From positions 62,001 to 126,000 of the forward strand of contig NZ_JAJNOQ010000005.1 in NCBI RefSeq assembly GCF_021044775.1: a stretch of 64,000 nucleotides of DNA. Direction: 5' to 3'. Numbering within the stretch: position 1 is the stretch's first letter; each line of letters opens with the position of its first letter. The notes below the pieces were generated by a model. That model made no database searches. It was given only the letters and a program-made list of their open reading frames with translations, and was not told the origin of the DNA. This document shows positions 34,536-43,476 of the stretch, piece by piece. The stretch is from Paraeggerthella hominis. GTDB taxonomy: Bacteria > Actinomycetota > Coriobacteriia > Coriobacteriales > Eggerthellaceae. The translations under genes and the position numbers were made by a program.

Positions 34536-35588
34536 TTAGAAGACCATCAGGAACAGATGCGTGAAGCCGAAGGCGAGCAGGCCGCAGCCGGGGAACGTGA
34601 GCACCCAGGTGAGCACCATCTTGCCGGCAAGGCCCCACTTCACCGTGCGCAGGCTTTTCTCAGCGCCAACGCCCATGATGGCCGTGGTCTTGGTGTGCGT
34701 GGTGGATACGGGCAAGCCGGTGAACGTAGCCAACCCAATGCAGAAGCATGCGGACAGGCAAGCCGAGAATCCCTGGTACTGCTCCATCTTCACCATGTTC
34801 ATGCCAACCGATTTGATGATCTTCTTACCCCCTACGGCCGTCCCGAGAGCCATGGTCATGGAAACAAGAAGAATCAGCCACATGGGGAATTCCACATCGG
34901 AGTACGCCACGCCGTCCATAGCCAGCATGATGCCGAGCATGCACAGCGACAAGAACTTCTGCCCATCTTGCGCGCCATGCAAAACGGCCACGCCCGCGCC
35001 AGAAACAATCTGGGCCCACTTGAAGAACGAATTCGCCTTGGTGCGTTCGGCGCCCCTGCAGGCCACTTTTATCAAGCGTGTGAACAGCCAGCCGGTTCCA
35101 AAACCCAAAACGGTGGATATGACCAGGCCGTACACCACCTTCATCCACTCGTCGCCGTTAACGCCGGCCAAGCCTCCCTGCAGCGCGATGGCCGCGCCGG
35201 TAATGCCGGCGATGAGCGAATGGCTCTGCGACGTAGGTATGCCGAAGTACCACGCGGCCACGCCCCAGACGATAATGGCCACCATAGCGGCCGCAAGCGC
35301 AACGAGCGCCGCATGGTTGTTGCCTCCAAAATCGACCATTTTGAAAATGGTCATGGCAACCGCAGAGGAAATCATCGTGATGGCGGCCAAGCCGATGAAG
35401 TTGCATACGGCGGCCATCGCGATAGCCGGAGTCGGCTTCATCGCCTTCGTTCCCACGACCGTGGCGATGGCGTTCGGCGCGTCGGTCGCGCCGTTGACCA
35501 CCGTGGCGCCCAACGTCAGAAGCACGATGAGCGCAAGGACGGGATCGCTGCAAAACGCGGCGATGAACGCCCCAAAATCGTAGTTCAT
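34536..35588 (-). CDS. pit: PiT family inorganic phosphate transporter
   Basis: A 350-residue low-affinity phosphate permease. The two diagnostic repeats are NGATDAPNAIATVVGTKAM and VLHGAQDGQKFLS. Signature-like IPTSQSHSLIAGITGAAIAL and LPVSTTHTKTTAIMGVG, plus about 10 hydrophobic helices, complete the picture. Start MNYDFG (35588) is chosen because AAAGGG precedes it; a GTG at 35603 is upstream. The high-affinity pst system sits at the window's other end. Confidence 0.92.
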   Translation of the reverse strand: MNYDFGAFIAAFCSDPVLALIVLLTLGATVVNGATDAPNAIATVVGTKAMKPTPAIAMAAVCNFIGLAAITMISSAVAMTIFKMVDFGGNNHAALVALAAAMVAIIVWGVAAWYFGIPTSQSHSLIAGITGAAIALQGGLAGVNGDEWMKVVYGLVISTVLGFGTGWLFTRLIKVACRGAERTKANSFFKWAQIVSGAGVAVLHGAQDGQKFLSLCMLGIMLAMDGVAYSDVEFPMWLILLVSMTMALGTAVGGKKIIKSVGMNMVKMEQYQGFSACLSACFCIGLATFTGLPVSTTHTKTTAIMGVGAEKSLRTVKWGLAGKMVLTWVLTFPGCGLLAFGFTHLFLMVF

Positions 35589-35682
35589 GAAAAGCCCTTT
35601 CACCTGAAAACGCCATGCAGAAACGCCACAAAAACGATATCAGGACTTTGCAAAGAAAAGATCAAATGCAGGTAAAGTTTCC

Positions 35683-37563
35683 CTACCCCTGCAAACGCTT
35701 CTCGATAGAGTCCGCGATACCTTCCGGATCCAAGCCCAAATCGTGCAGAAGCGCGTTGGATCCGCCTTGCTGGATATAGCGATCGGGGATTCCCAGGTTA
35801 AGGGTGGGGGCGATGCGGCCCATGCGCGCCATCTCGCCCAACACGCCTTCGCCGACGCCGCCCGCAAGCACGCCGCCCTCAACCGTGACCACCAGCTTCG
35901 TGTCTGCAGCGCGCGCGATTTCGTCGACATCGAGCGGCTTGGCCCAGCGCATGTCCACCACGCGCGCGTCGATGCCCCGGTCCGCCAGCAAATCGGCGGC
36001 CCCGAGCGCGCGCGAAACCATGCGCCCGAACGCAAGGATGGCCACGTCGCGGCCTTCGCGAATAACGCGGGCCTTGCCCTCTTCAAGCACCAGAGGCTCT
36101 TCGGGAAGCTCGACGCCCTCGGCTGCGCCGCGCGGATAGCGAATGGCGAAGGGACCGCCCAGTGCCAGTGCCGTATGAAGCGCATGAACCAACTCGGCCT
36201 CGTCCGAAGGCGCAAGCACCCTCATGTTGGGGACCATGCGGGTGTACACCAGATCGAACATGCCGTGGTGCGTGGGGCCATCCTCCCCCACCACGCCGGC
36301 GCGGTCGATGGCGAACACCACATCGAGGTTCGGCAGAGCGTTGTTGATGATCATCTGATCGATTGCGCGCTGCAAAAAAGTCGAGTACACGGCAATAACG
36401 GGCTTCTGGCCGCCAAGCGCCAAACCGCTGGCCAGACCCACCGCATGCTCTTCTGCTATGCCGGCGTCCACGAAACGATCGGGGAACTCCTGAGCGAACC
36501 CGTCCAGACCCGTCCCCCCCTGCATGGCGGCCGTGATGGCGACGATGCGATCGTCGCGGCGAGCTTCCTTCACAAGCGCCTTGCCGAACACGCTCGTATA
36601 CGACGGAGCGGAAGCGGGCTTCTTCTTCACTTCGCCCGTGGCAATGTCGAACGGCGCGATGCCGTGGAACTTCTCGGGGTTGCGAACCGCGGGCTCGTAG
36701 CCCGCGCCCTTGCGCGTGACCACGTGGATGAGCGCCGGACCGTCGGTGGCGAGCACCGCGGCCAGCGTTTCCTTGAGCAGCCCGATGTCGTGCCCGTCGA
36801 TGGGAGCGGTGCACAAGATGCCCAGCTGCTCGAACATCATCGAACGAGGGATGATGAACTGCTTCATGGACTCTTTCACGTTGCGGCCGAACTTAGCCAA
36901 GGCGTTGCTGAACGGGCCGCCGCTTTCCAGCACCTCCTGCACGCTGTCGCGCGTTTGACGATACTGCGTGGACGCACGCATGTACCCCAGGTGTTTCATG
37001 AGCGCGCCCACGTTGCGAGAAATGGACATCTCGTTGTCGTTCAAGATGATGACCAGGGGCGTTTGCGCTTGCCCAATGTTGTTGAGCGCCTCGAAGGCCA
37101 TGCCGCCGGCAAGCGCCGCATCGCCGATGACCGCCACGATCTTCTCGGTTCCGCCCGCCAGATCGCGCGCCTCGGCCAAGCCCAACGCTACGGAAAGCGA
37201 GTCGGAAGCATGACCGGACGGATGCACGTCGTACGGGCTTTCACCCGGCTTCGGGAAGCCGGACAGGCCCCCGTACGTACGCAGGGTGCCGAACTCCTCA
37301 AGCCGACCCGTCACCAATTTGTGCGCATACGCCTGATGCCCCACGTCGAAAACCAGCTTGTCATGAGGGCAGTCCAACATGCTGTGCGCCGCCAAAATGA
37401 TCTCCACCGCGCCCAACGACGAAGCCACGTGACCGCCGGTATCCGACGTCACCGTGATGATCTCCTCGCGGATCTCCTGCGCAAGAATAGAAAGCTCCTC
37501 GTTATTCAGGAGCTTCAAATCTGCAGGAGACGATACTATGTCCAGAATACGCTTCTCGTTCAT
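35683..37563 (-). CDS. dxs: 1-deoxy-D-xylulose-5-phosphate synthase
   Basis: First step of the MEP isoprenoid pathway: pyruvate plus glyceraldehyde 3-phosphate to DXP, using thiamine diphosphate. 626 residues, full length. GGHVASSLGAVEIILAAH, the TPP motif VAVIGDAALAGGMAFEALNN with the downstream Asn, DRAGVVGEDGPTHHGMFD and the C-terminal transketolase domain are all present. Upstream lie xseB and nusB in the same direction, a frequent arrangement. Confidence 0.97.
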   Translation of the reverse strand: MNEKRILDIVSSPADLKLLNNEELSILAQEIREEIITVTSDTGGHVASSLGAVEIILAAHSMLDCPHDKLVFDVGHQAYAHKLVTGRLEEFGTLRTYGGLSGFPKPGESPYDVHPSGHASDSLSVALGLAEARDLAGGTEKIVAVIGDAALAGGMAFEALNNIGQAQTPLVIILNDNEMSISRNVGALMKHLGYMRASTQYRQTRDSVQEVLESGGPFSNALAKFGRNVKESMKQFIIPRSMMFEQLGILCTAPIDGHDIGLLKETLAAVLATDGPALIHVVTRKGAGYEPAVRNPEKFHGIAPFDIATGEVKKKPASAPSYTSVFGKALVKEARRDDRIVAITAAMQGGTGLDGFAQEFPDRFVDAGIAEEHAVGLASGLALGGQKPVIAVYSTFLQRAIDQMIINNALPNLDVVFAIDRAGVVGEDGPTHHGMFDLVYTRMVPNMRVLAPSDEAELVHALHTALALGGPFAIRYPRGAAEGVELPEEPLVLEEGKARVIREGRDVAILAFGRMVSRALGAADLLADRGIDARVVDMRWAKPLDVDEIARAADTKLVVTVEGGVLAGGVGEGVLGEMARMGRIAPTLNLGIPDRYIQQGGSNALLHDLGLDPEGIADSIEKRLQG

Positions 37564-37582
37564 GCAGCGTGCCTTTCAAGCA

Positions 37583-37870
37583 TCAAGCCGTAGCAGGATC
37601 GCTCGGACTTGCGTCAGAGGGATCGGCGACAGGTTCGGCGGGAGCGGCTGCTCCCGCCGTTTCGGCTGCATCGCCTTCGGCCTGGTCGGCCGCGCGCTGC
37701 GCCTCTATATTCTCTTCAAGCAAGTCGCTTGCGCGCAAGCCCAAGCCCACTGCTTCTTCGTACAGGGCCAGAGCTTCGTCAAGCGGCAGCGACTCGTCGC
37801 TCACCGCATCGACGATCTGATCGAGGCGAGACTTCACGTCCTCGAACGTCTGGTAGCCTTCGTTAGGCAT
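37583..37870 (-). CDS. xseB: Exodeoxyribonuclease VII small subunit
   Basis: A 95-residue protein from MPNEGYQTFEDVKSRLDQIV. DESLPLDEALALYEEAVGLG is the family signature; the rest is an acidic Ala/Pro-rich tail (about 65-95) not needed by the fold. The start overlaps the nusB stop by 8 bp. The large subunit XseA is not in this window. Choice of start rests on the family start and the overlap. Confidence 0.85.
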   Translation of the reverse strand: MPNEGYQTFEDVKSRLDQIVDAVSDESLPLDEALALYEEAVGLGLRASDLLEENIEAQRAADQAEGDAAETAGAAAPAEPVADPSDASPSDPATA

Positions 37871-38450
37871 TCGAAGCCTCCGAAGCAACGCACGGTGCAG
37901 CCACCTCTTCAACAGGCGCTTCGAAAACGGGAGCCGGCACGGCTTCCGCATCAGCGGGCACCGTTGCGGAAGCCTTCGAGGACGGCTCCTCCTCCGCAGG
38001 CTCGCCTGCGGAACCGCCCGCCGCGTCCTCCACGCCGTCAAGACGCTTTGCAATGCGGCCGAGCACACCGTTGACGAAACGCGGAGATTCGTCTTCGCCG
38101 CCGAAGTCTTTAGCCAGCTCAACGGCCTCGTTAATGCTGACCGAAGTCGGCACGTCTTCCACGTACATCATCTCGTACGTCGCAAGACGCAGAATGGAGC
38201 GGTCGACGATGGGCATGCGGTTGAGCGACCAGTTCTCGGACGTTGCCACCAGATGGTCGTCGATTGCACAGCGATGCGCTTCCACCCCCCTGATAAGGGA
38301 CAGCGCGTAATCGGGCAAGAACCCGTCGTCGGTCAAGCGCGCGTCACCTTCGGCGATAGCCGCCGGCGACTCGTCGGTAATTTCGCTTGTGTAGAGCACC
38401 TGCAGCGCAACGCGGCGTGCGTGCGTGCGTTCATGTCGTTTGGCAGCCAT
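37863..38450 (-). CDS. nusB: Transcription antitermination factor NusB
   Basis: Binds boxA RNA with NusE for rRNA antitermination. The helical NusB fold covers residues 1-140: ERTHARRVALQVLYTSEITD, then WSLNRMPIVDRSILRLATYE and SVSINEAVELAKDFG. A low-complexity tail of about 50 residues rich in Ala, Glu and Pro follows, longer than in typical 130-150-residue NusB. It is followed by xseB and dxs. Confidence 0.95.
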   Translation of the reverse strand: MAAKRHERTHARRVALQVLYTSEITDESPAAIAEGDARLTDDGFLPDYALSLIRGVEAHRCAIDDHLVATSENWSLNRMPIVDRSILRLATYEMMYVEDVPTSVSINEAVELAKDFGGEDESPRFVNGVLGRIAKRLDGVEDAAGGSAGEPAEEEPSSKASATVPADAEAVPAPVFEAPVEEVAAPCVASEASNA

Positions 38451-38474
38451 AAATGTACCTGAAACCTCCGCTGC

Positions 38475-38822
38475 TTAGCGAGCGAACTGGATGCCGTCGA
38501 TGTACACGTCAACGGAAGCCACGCTTGCTCCCACCTGGCTGGACACCGCATCAGCGATGGCCTTGCGCAAGTTGGCGGCAAGATCGGGCAGCACGTAGCC
38601 GTAGTACACGTCGACACGCACGGAAACCTGCAGTTTGTCGTCTTCGTCGATCGCGACCTCGATGCCTTGCGTCGAGGGCTTGCCCGCGAACACCGAGCGA
38701 AGGCTGCTCGTTGCCGAAGGACCGACCGAGGCAACGCCGTCAACCTCGTTGGCGGCTATGGACACGATGGTCTCGACGACGCCCGGCGCAAGCGCCATGC
38801 CATCAAGATTCAATTCCGTCAT
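38475..38822 (-). CDS. Asp23/Gls24 family protein
   Basis: A 115-residue protein matching the Asp23 family: LAPGVVETIVSIAANEVDGV, then VDVYYGYVLPDLAANLRKAI and VDVYIDGIQF. Members localise near the membrane in Firmicutes or act in envelope stress; the role here is unknown. Its start overlaps the accC stop by 4 bp, and nusB follows 24 bp later, so accC-asp23-nusB-xseB-dxs is likely one transcript. Confidence 0.9.
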   Translation of the reverse strand: MTELNLDGMALAPGVVETIVSIAANEVDGVASVGPSATSSLRSVFAGKPSTQGIEVAIDEDDKLQVSVRVDVYYGYVLPDLAANLRKAIADAVSSQVGASVASVDVYIDGIQFAR

Positions 38823-40171
38823 AGCACATCTCCCATCTGGGTTTCGATAAAATCGGTTGTCGCATCGCCCGCGCAGAATACAGCGTTCTCCAAAACGCGG
38901 CGATGGAACGGTATGGTGGTTTGAATGCCCTCGATGACGAACTCGTCAAGGGCGCGACGACCGCGCGCCAAAGCCTCCTCGCGGTCCTGCCCATGCACGA
39001 TAAGCTTGGCAACAAGCGAATCGTAGTACGGGGAGATGCGAGAGCCCGTGCGAACGTAGCTTTCCACGCGAACGCCGGGACCCGAAGGAGCCTCGAACTT
39101 CGTCACATTGCCCGGGCACGGACGGAAGCCGTGCTCCGGATCCTCCGCGTTGATGCGGAACTCGATCGCATGGCCTTGCGGCGTGAACGGCGCACGGGAA
39201 GCGCAGCTCATAGGCTCGCCCGACGCAATGCGCAACTGCTCTTTGATGATGTCGGTGCCGGTGATCTCCTCCGTGACGGGGTGCTCCACCTGCACGCGCG
39301 TGTTCATCTCCATGAAGTAGAAGCGACCGTCGGTGTCGAGCAAAAACTCGATGGTGCCCGCGTTGCGGTAGTCCACGGCGCGCACAGCCTTGATGGCCGC
39401 AACGCCCATGGCGCGACGCAGATCTTCGGTCAGCGCCGGAGAGGGCGCTTCCTCGATGAGCTTCTGGTGACGGCGCTGCACGGAGCAGTCGCGCTCGCAC
39501 AGCGCAATGTGGTTGCCGAAGTCGTCGGCCAGCACCTGCACCTCGACGTGGCGCGGACGCAGCACCAGCTTCTCCAGGTACACGCCGTCGTTGCCGAACG
39601 CAGCGCCCGCTTCGGTGCGAGCGGCCTGGTACTGGGCTTCCAGTTCGGCGGGGTCGTGCACCTCGCGCATGCCCTTGCCGCCGCCGCCGGCCGTTGCCTT
39701 GATGAGCACGGGGTAGCCCACGGAGTCGGCGAAAGCCTTGGCTTCAGCCGCCGTATCGATGCAGCCATCCGAACCGGGAACGGTGGGCACGCCGCACGAC
39801 TTCATGGTCTCGCGCGCGGAGCTCTTGTCGCCCATGCGCTCGATGCAATCGGCCGCAGGGCCGATGAACACCAGGTCGTTGTCGACGCAGGCGCGAGCAA
39901 AATCGGCGTTTTCGGCCAAGAATCCGTAACCGGGGTGGATAGCCTCGGCTCCGGTGTTTTTTGCAGCAGCGATGATGCTGGGCATCACCAGGTAGCTCTT
40001 GTTCGCTTGAGCAGGGCCGATGCATACGGCTTCGTCAGCGTATTGCACGGGATAGGTGTCGGCGTCCTCGGTCGAGTAGACCGCAACCGTCTTCACCCCC
40101 AGCTCCTTGCAAGCGCGCATGACGCGCAGCGCCACCTCGCCGCGGTTTGCTATGAGGATCTTCTTGAACAT
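38819..40171 (-). CDS. accC: Biotin carboxylase subunit
   Basis: ATP-dependent carboxylation of the biotin on the carrier protein. 450 residues. MFKKILIANRGEVALRVMRA is the standard start. The ATP-grasp glycine loop is TAGGGGKGMREV, and EMNTRVQVEHPVTE contains catalytic Glu and Arg residues. FRINAEDP is also present. The ATG shares one base with the stop of the upstream carboxyltransferase-AccB fusion, which supplies the biotin carrier. It could serve acetyl-CoA carboxylase and the pyruvate or oxaloacetate reaction alike. Confidence 0.95.
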   Translation of the reverse strand: MFKKILIANRGEVALRVMRACKELGVKTVAVYSTEDADTYPVQYADEAVCIGPAQANKSYLVMPSIIAAAKNTGAEAIHPGYGFLAENADFARACVDNDLVFIGPAADCIERMGDKSSARETMKSCGVPTVPGSDGCIDTAAEAKAFADSVGYPVLIKATAGGGGKGMREVHDPAELEAQYQAARTEAGAAFGNDGVYLEKLVLRPRHVEVQVLADDFGNHIALCERDCSVQRRHQKLIEEAPSPALTEDLRRAMGVAAIKAVRAVDYRNAGTIEFLLDTDGRFYFMEMNTRVQVEHPVTEEITGTDIIKEQLRIASGEPMSCASRAPFTPQGHAIEFRINAEDPEHGFRPCPGNVTKFEAPSGPGVRVESYVRTGSRISPYYDSLVAKLIVHGQDREEALARGRRALDEFVIEGIQTTIPFHRRVLENAVFCAGDATTDFIETQMGDVL

Positions 40172-42057
40172 TACACGGTCTCCGGAATCTTGGACTGCTC
40201 GCTGACGGGCTCGACGTAGAACAGCACCGTGCCGAACTCGACCGGCGAGGCGTCTTCAAGGCAGATCTCGCGAACAGTGCCCATTTCCTCGGCCGTGATC
40301 TCGTTCATCAGCTTCATGGCTTCGACGATGCACAGCGTCTGGTTGGCAGTCACCTCGTCGCCCACCTGGACGAAAGGCGGCTCGCCCGGCGCGGGAGACG
40401 TGTAGAACGTACCTACCATGGGAGCCGTAACGGCGTACCAGTCGGCCGGACGGCTGTTCTCGGCAGGAGCCTCGGCCGGAGCGGCTGCAGGCGCAGCCGG
40501 AGCGGCGGCAACCTGCGGGACAGCCTGGGGCTGCACGGCCACGGCGGACATGGCGCTTGGCATGCGCACGGCAATGCGAGCGCCCTCTTCCTCCACGATG
40601 ATCTCGCCGACGCCGCTTTCCTCGGCAACGCGAACCAGCTCGCGAATCTGATTGATATCCACGTAATCGTCCTCCTTGGTCTGGCTCGACTCCTGCTCCA
40701 TGAGGAAATCGACTTTCTCGGATGTGCGGTGCTTGCTCAGGAACGTGCGCGCCTCGTTCGGGAACAGGGCGTACATGAGCACGTCCTCCTCCGTCTTCGC
40801 AAGATCGCCGATTTCCGCGGCAACCTCGTCGAACGTGGTCGTCACAAGGGAACCGGGCGCCACGTCGGGCGGAAGCATCGCCGAGTTGCCGACAACCTTC
40901 GCCACGATATCCTTGTCCATGCGGCCCGGCGCCTTGCCGTAGTAGCCGCAGATGTAATCCTTCATTTCCTTGGAAACCACGCCCCAGCGCTTGCCGGTCA
41001 GCACGTTGAACACTGCCTGCGTGCCCACGATCTGCGACATCGGGGTAACCAGCGGCGGATAGCCCACTTCGGCGCGCACCTTGGGGATCTCGCGCATGAC
41101 TTCCGGCAGGCGGTCGCTGGCGTTTTGCACCTCAAGCTGCGAAAGCAGGTTCGACATCATGCCGCCCGGAACCTGGTGCGAGTACACCTGCATGTGAATG
41201 AGCGAGGAAACGCCGCGCTTGTAGTGGCCGCGCTTGCGCACCTCTTCCCAGTATTCGGCGATCTCGAACAGCAGGTCAAGGTCAAGACCCGTATCGTAGC
41301 GGCTTTCCTGCAGCGCGGCTGCGATCATCTCGACCGCCGGATGGCTGTTGCCGAACGCAAGCGGCGCATGCGCGGTATCCGCAATAGCGGCTCCGGCTTC
41401 GGCGGCCTTGAGGATGTTGGCAGGCGCCATGCCGCCGACATAGTGGCAGTGGATATGCACCGGCAGGCCGATTTCGGCGTTGAACGCCTTGACCATGCGC
41501 TCGGTGCGGTACGGCGTGAGCATGCCGGCCATGTCCTTGATGCAGATGGAGTCCGCACCCAGGTCCTTGAGCTGCTGACCGTAGTCGAGGAAGCTGTCGA
41601 GAGTGTGAACCGGCGACATCGTGTACGAGATGGCGCCTTCGAAATGCGCGCCGCACTCCTTGATGGCTTCGGCGTTGTCTATCACGTTGCGAATATCGTT
41701 CAACGCGTCGAACACGCGAAACACGTGGATGCCGTTGCGGTTGGCAGCCTTAATGAAGCGATTGACGATTTCGCGCGAGTAATGCTTGTAGCCCACCAGG
41801 TTCTGGCCGCGAGAAAGCATCGCGAGCGGCGTGTTGGGCGTATTGGCCTTGATGGAGCGCAGGCGGTCCCACGGGTTCTCGTCGAGGAAGCGCAGGCACG
41901 TATCGAACGTCGCGCCGCCCCACGACTCGATGGCCCAGTATCCGACACGGTCCATTTTAGGCAGGATCGGCAGCATGTCGCCAATCTGCATACGCGTGGC
42001 CCATAGGCTTTGCTGGCCGTCACGGATGGTGGTATCCATGATTTGAAGCCTTGGCAT
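40171..42057 (-). CDS. Fusion: OadA/PycB-type carboxyltransferase with AccB-like biotin carrier
   Basis: A 628-residue protein. Residues 1-300 form the DRE-TIM carboxyltransferase barrel (LQIMDTTIRDGQQSLWATRM; metal motif VHIHCHYVGG). Residues 300-465 form the conserved OADA/PYC C-terminal domain. Residues 470-628 look like AccB, not the usual PycB carrier. The AccB-type N-terminal helix DINQIRELVRVAEESGVGEI is followed by an Ala/Pro linker and then the biotinyl domain with EAMKLMNE (Lys582), where PycB/OadA proteins have EAMKM. One carrier may serve pyruvate carboxylation and acetyl-CoA carboxylase. AAGGGGGTG precedes the ATG. Confidence 0.88.
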   Translation of the reverse strand: MPRLQIMDTTIRDGQQSLWATRMQIGDMLPILPKMDRVGYWAIESWGGATFDTCLRFLDENPWDRLRSIKANTPNTPLAMLSRGQNLVGYKHYSREIVNRFIKAANRNGIHVFRVFDALNDIRNVIDNAEAIKECGAHFEGAISYTMSPVHTLDSFLDYGQQLKDLGADSICIKDMAGMLTPYRTERMVKAFNAEIGLPVHIHCHYVGGMAPANILKAAEAGAAIADTAHAPLAFGNSHPAVEMIAAALQESRYDTGLDLDLLFEIAEYWEEVRKRGHYKRGVSSLIHMQVYSHQVPGGMMSNLLSQLEVQNASDRLPEVMREIPKVRAEVGYPPLVTPMSQIVGTQAVFNVLTGKRWGVVSKEMKDYICGYYGKAPGRMDKDIVAKVVGNSAMLPPDVAPGSLVTTTFDEVAAEIGDLAKTEEDVLMYALFPNEARTFLSKHRTSEKVDFLMEQESSQTKEDDYVDINQIRELVRVAEESGVGEIIVEEEGARIAVRMPSAMSAVAVQPQAVPQVAAAPAAPAAAPAEAPAENSRPADWYAVTAPMVGTFYTSPAPGEPPFVQVGDEVTANQTLCIVEAMKLMNEITAEEMGTVREICLEDASPVEFGTVLFYVEPVSEQSKIPETV

Positions 42058-42105
42058 GAACTCACACCCCCTTCGGTTTGCAGTTAGTCAAAGATCGAAT
42101 TAAGC

Positions 42106-42111
42106 ATTATA
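42106..42111 (-). promoter_or_regulatory. -10 box of the carboxylase operon
   Basis: A perfect TATAAT on the minus strand, 48 bases upstream of the start codon. I see no good -35 box. Confidence 0.4.
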
Positions 42112-42268
42112 GAAGAAGGTTACACCCTACGGGCTCCCAGGGGAAAAATTCACCGGTAAGCAACAGAATACGAAGGCGGGAGGAGGCGCGCGCGGGTTCG
42201 AAGGACGAAACGAGCGCGTCGATCGAGCTTTTTTGGCGATGCCGTTGTTTCGAAGGGAAATAGCAAAA

Positions 42269-42310
42269 TGTAATCAACCGATTACAGCACTATGTAATTG
42301 CGTGATTACG
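42269..42310. promoter_or_regulatory. Twin operator dyads before the Xre gene
   Basis: TGTAATCAACCGATTACA (42269-42286) and TGTAATTGCGTGATTACG (42293-42310) share TGTAATY-N4-GATTACR and are spaced 24 bp centre to centre, about two helical turns. The ATG of the Xre gene is 9 bases further on. They are probably bound cooperatively by that regulator. Confidence 0.7.
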
Positions 42311-42318
42311 CTGTGCCC

Positions 42319-42630
42319 ATGAACGGCTCGAGCAAACAGAAGCGAACGGCGTACAAGGATCCCCTTGTGCAGCTTTACGCGTTCCGTTTGGGCAAGAGCC
42401 TTCGCGATCTGCGCAAAAAGCAAGGGCTTACGCAAGAGCGGCTTGCACTGATGATCGGCACCAAGCATTCGCGTATCAGCAACATCGAACGAGGCTGCGC
42501 GATACCAAGCTTCCCCGACGTGGTGAAGCTGTGCCGAGCGCTTGAGGTCGATCCGAAAGATCTGGCGGACGTCTCGACGCTCAAATGCTCCGAGCATCCC
42601 CTGCCTTCCGACGATCACGCACCCGTATGA
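42319..42630 (+). CDS. Small Xre family transcriptional regulator
   Basis: A 103-residue protein from MNGSSKQ. The helix-turn-helix lies at about 25-80: GKSLRDLRKKQGLTQERLAL, then GTKHSRISNIERGCAIPSFP. No clear ribosome binding site precedes the ATG, so it may be read from a short or leaderless mRNA; TTG 42298 is an upstream alternative. Twin operators lie just upstream and a strong bidirectional terminator overlaps its stop codon. Targets other than itself are not evident. Confidence 0.85.
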   Translation: MNGSSKQKRTAYKDPLVQLYAFRLGKSLRDLRKKQGLTQERLALMIGTKHSRISNIERGCAIPSFPDVVKLCRALEVDPKDLADVSTLKCSEHPLPSDDHAPV

Positions 42631-42671
42631 GAAAAAGGGCGAGGTCATTGACCTCGCCCTTTTTCTCATAC
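42625..42671. terminator. Very strong bidirectional terminator
   Basis: A perfect palindrome with 23-bp arms around a single base (core AAAAAGGGCGAGGTCA). It ends in TTTTTCTCATAC on either strand. It overlaps the TGA of the Xre gene and closes the convergent efp gene. Confidence 0.9.
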
Positions 42672-42720
42672 GGGGAGCTGAGATCCGAATCGGAATCTCA
42701 GCTCCTTCGCGAAAGACGCT

Positions 42721-43281
42721 TTAGACGCGCTTAATGAAGCGGCCGTCGCGCGTGTCGATCTGCAGGATGTCGCCAGGCTCGACGAACATGGGAACCTGCA
42801 CCGTAGCGCCGGTTTCGAGCGTAGCGGGCTTAGAGCCGCCCTGCACGGTGTCGCCCTTGAAGCCGGGGTCGGTTTCGGCCACTTCAAGCTCCACGAACAT
42901 CTGCGGCTCGATGCTGATCAGCTCGTCACCGGCATACAGCAGGCTGGCCTCGTCGTTTTCCTTGAGCCACTGCGCCGCGTCGCCCACGGTCTCGGCCGGG
43001 ATGGCCATCTGCTCGAACGTGTCGTTGTCCATGAAGTTGAAGTCCGCACCATCGTTGTACAGGTACTGCAGCTTCTTCGTCTCAAGACGCACGGACTCAA
43101 CCTTAACGCCAGCGTTGAAGGTGTTGTCGATAACGCGTCCGGTCTTGATGTCGCGCAGCTTCGTGCGGACGAAGGCGCCGCCCTTGCCGGGCTTCACGTG
43201 CTGGAATTCAACGATCGTGCACAGCTTGCCGTTGTACTCGATGCACATGCCGTTCTTGAAGTCGGCGGTAGAGATAGCCAT
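42721..43281 (-). CDS. efp: Elongation factor P
   Basis: Relieves ribosome stalling at polyproline. Full length at 186 residues, three OB-type domains: KOW-like N-terminal domain (MAISTADFKNGMCIEYNGKL), central domain and C-terminal domain (QVPMFVEPGDILQIDTRDGR). The tip loop is KPGKGGAF with Lys33, the residue that is modified or left bare in different bacteria. No epmA/epmB or ymfI-type gene is seen nearby. The aroQ/M24 gene lies upstream in the same direction, as in Bacillus-type yqhS-yqhT-efp clusters. Confidence 0.97.
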   Translation of the reverse strand: MAISTADFKNGMCIEYNGKLCTIVEFQHVKPGKGGAFVRTKLRDIKTGRVIDNTFNAGVKVESVRLETKKLQYLYNDGADFNFMDNDTFEQMAIPAETVGDAAQWLKENDEASLLYAGDELISIEPQMFVELEVAETDPGFKGDTVQGGSKPATLETGATVQVPMFVEPGDILQIDTRDGRFIKRV

Positions 43282-43351
43282 TCTCGGTATTCCTTTCGTT
43301 CACGGGTCTCCGCTGCGTGCCGCGGGGCCCGATCAGCGTTCAAACTGGTTT

Positions 43352-43357
43352 ATTATA
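43352..43357 (-). promoter_or_regulatory. -10 box of efp
   Basis: A perfect TATAAT on the minus strand about 70 bases before the efp start. The -35 region is weak. Confidence 0.4.
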
Positions 43358-43476
43358 CTCATAGCATGCGTTCTTGGCATGCGCGTATCGCTCCCGTCAG
43401 AAAAAAATCAGGAGTTGCGCGGCAACGCGACCAGCATGCGCATCGGAGCGCTTTAAGGCCCTTGCGCGGCGGGACT

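Noticed and set aside
36976..37160. Altered thiamine-diphosphate motif in dxs (GDAAL instead of GDGAL)
   Set aside because: GDA variants occur in functional DXS enzymes and all other signatures are intact.
38903..40219. 438-codon plus-strand frame opposite accC
   Set aside because: Shadow frame; accC is certain.
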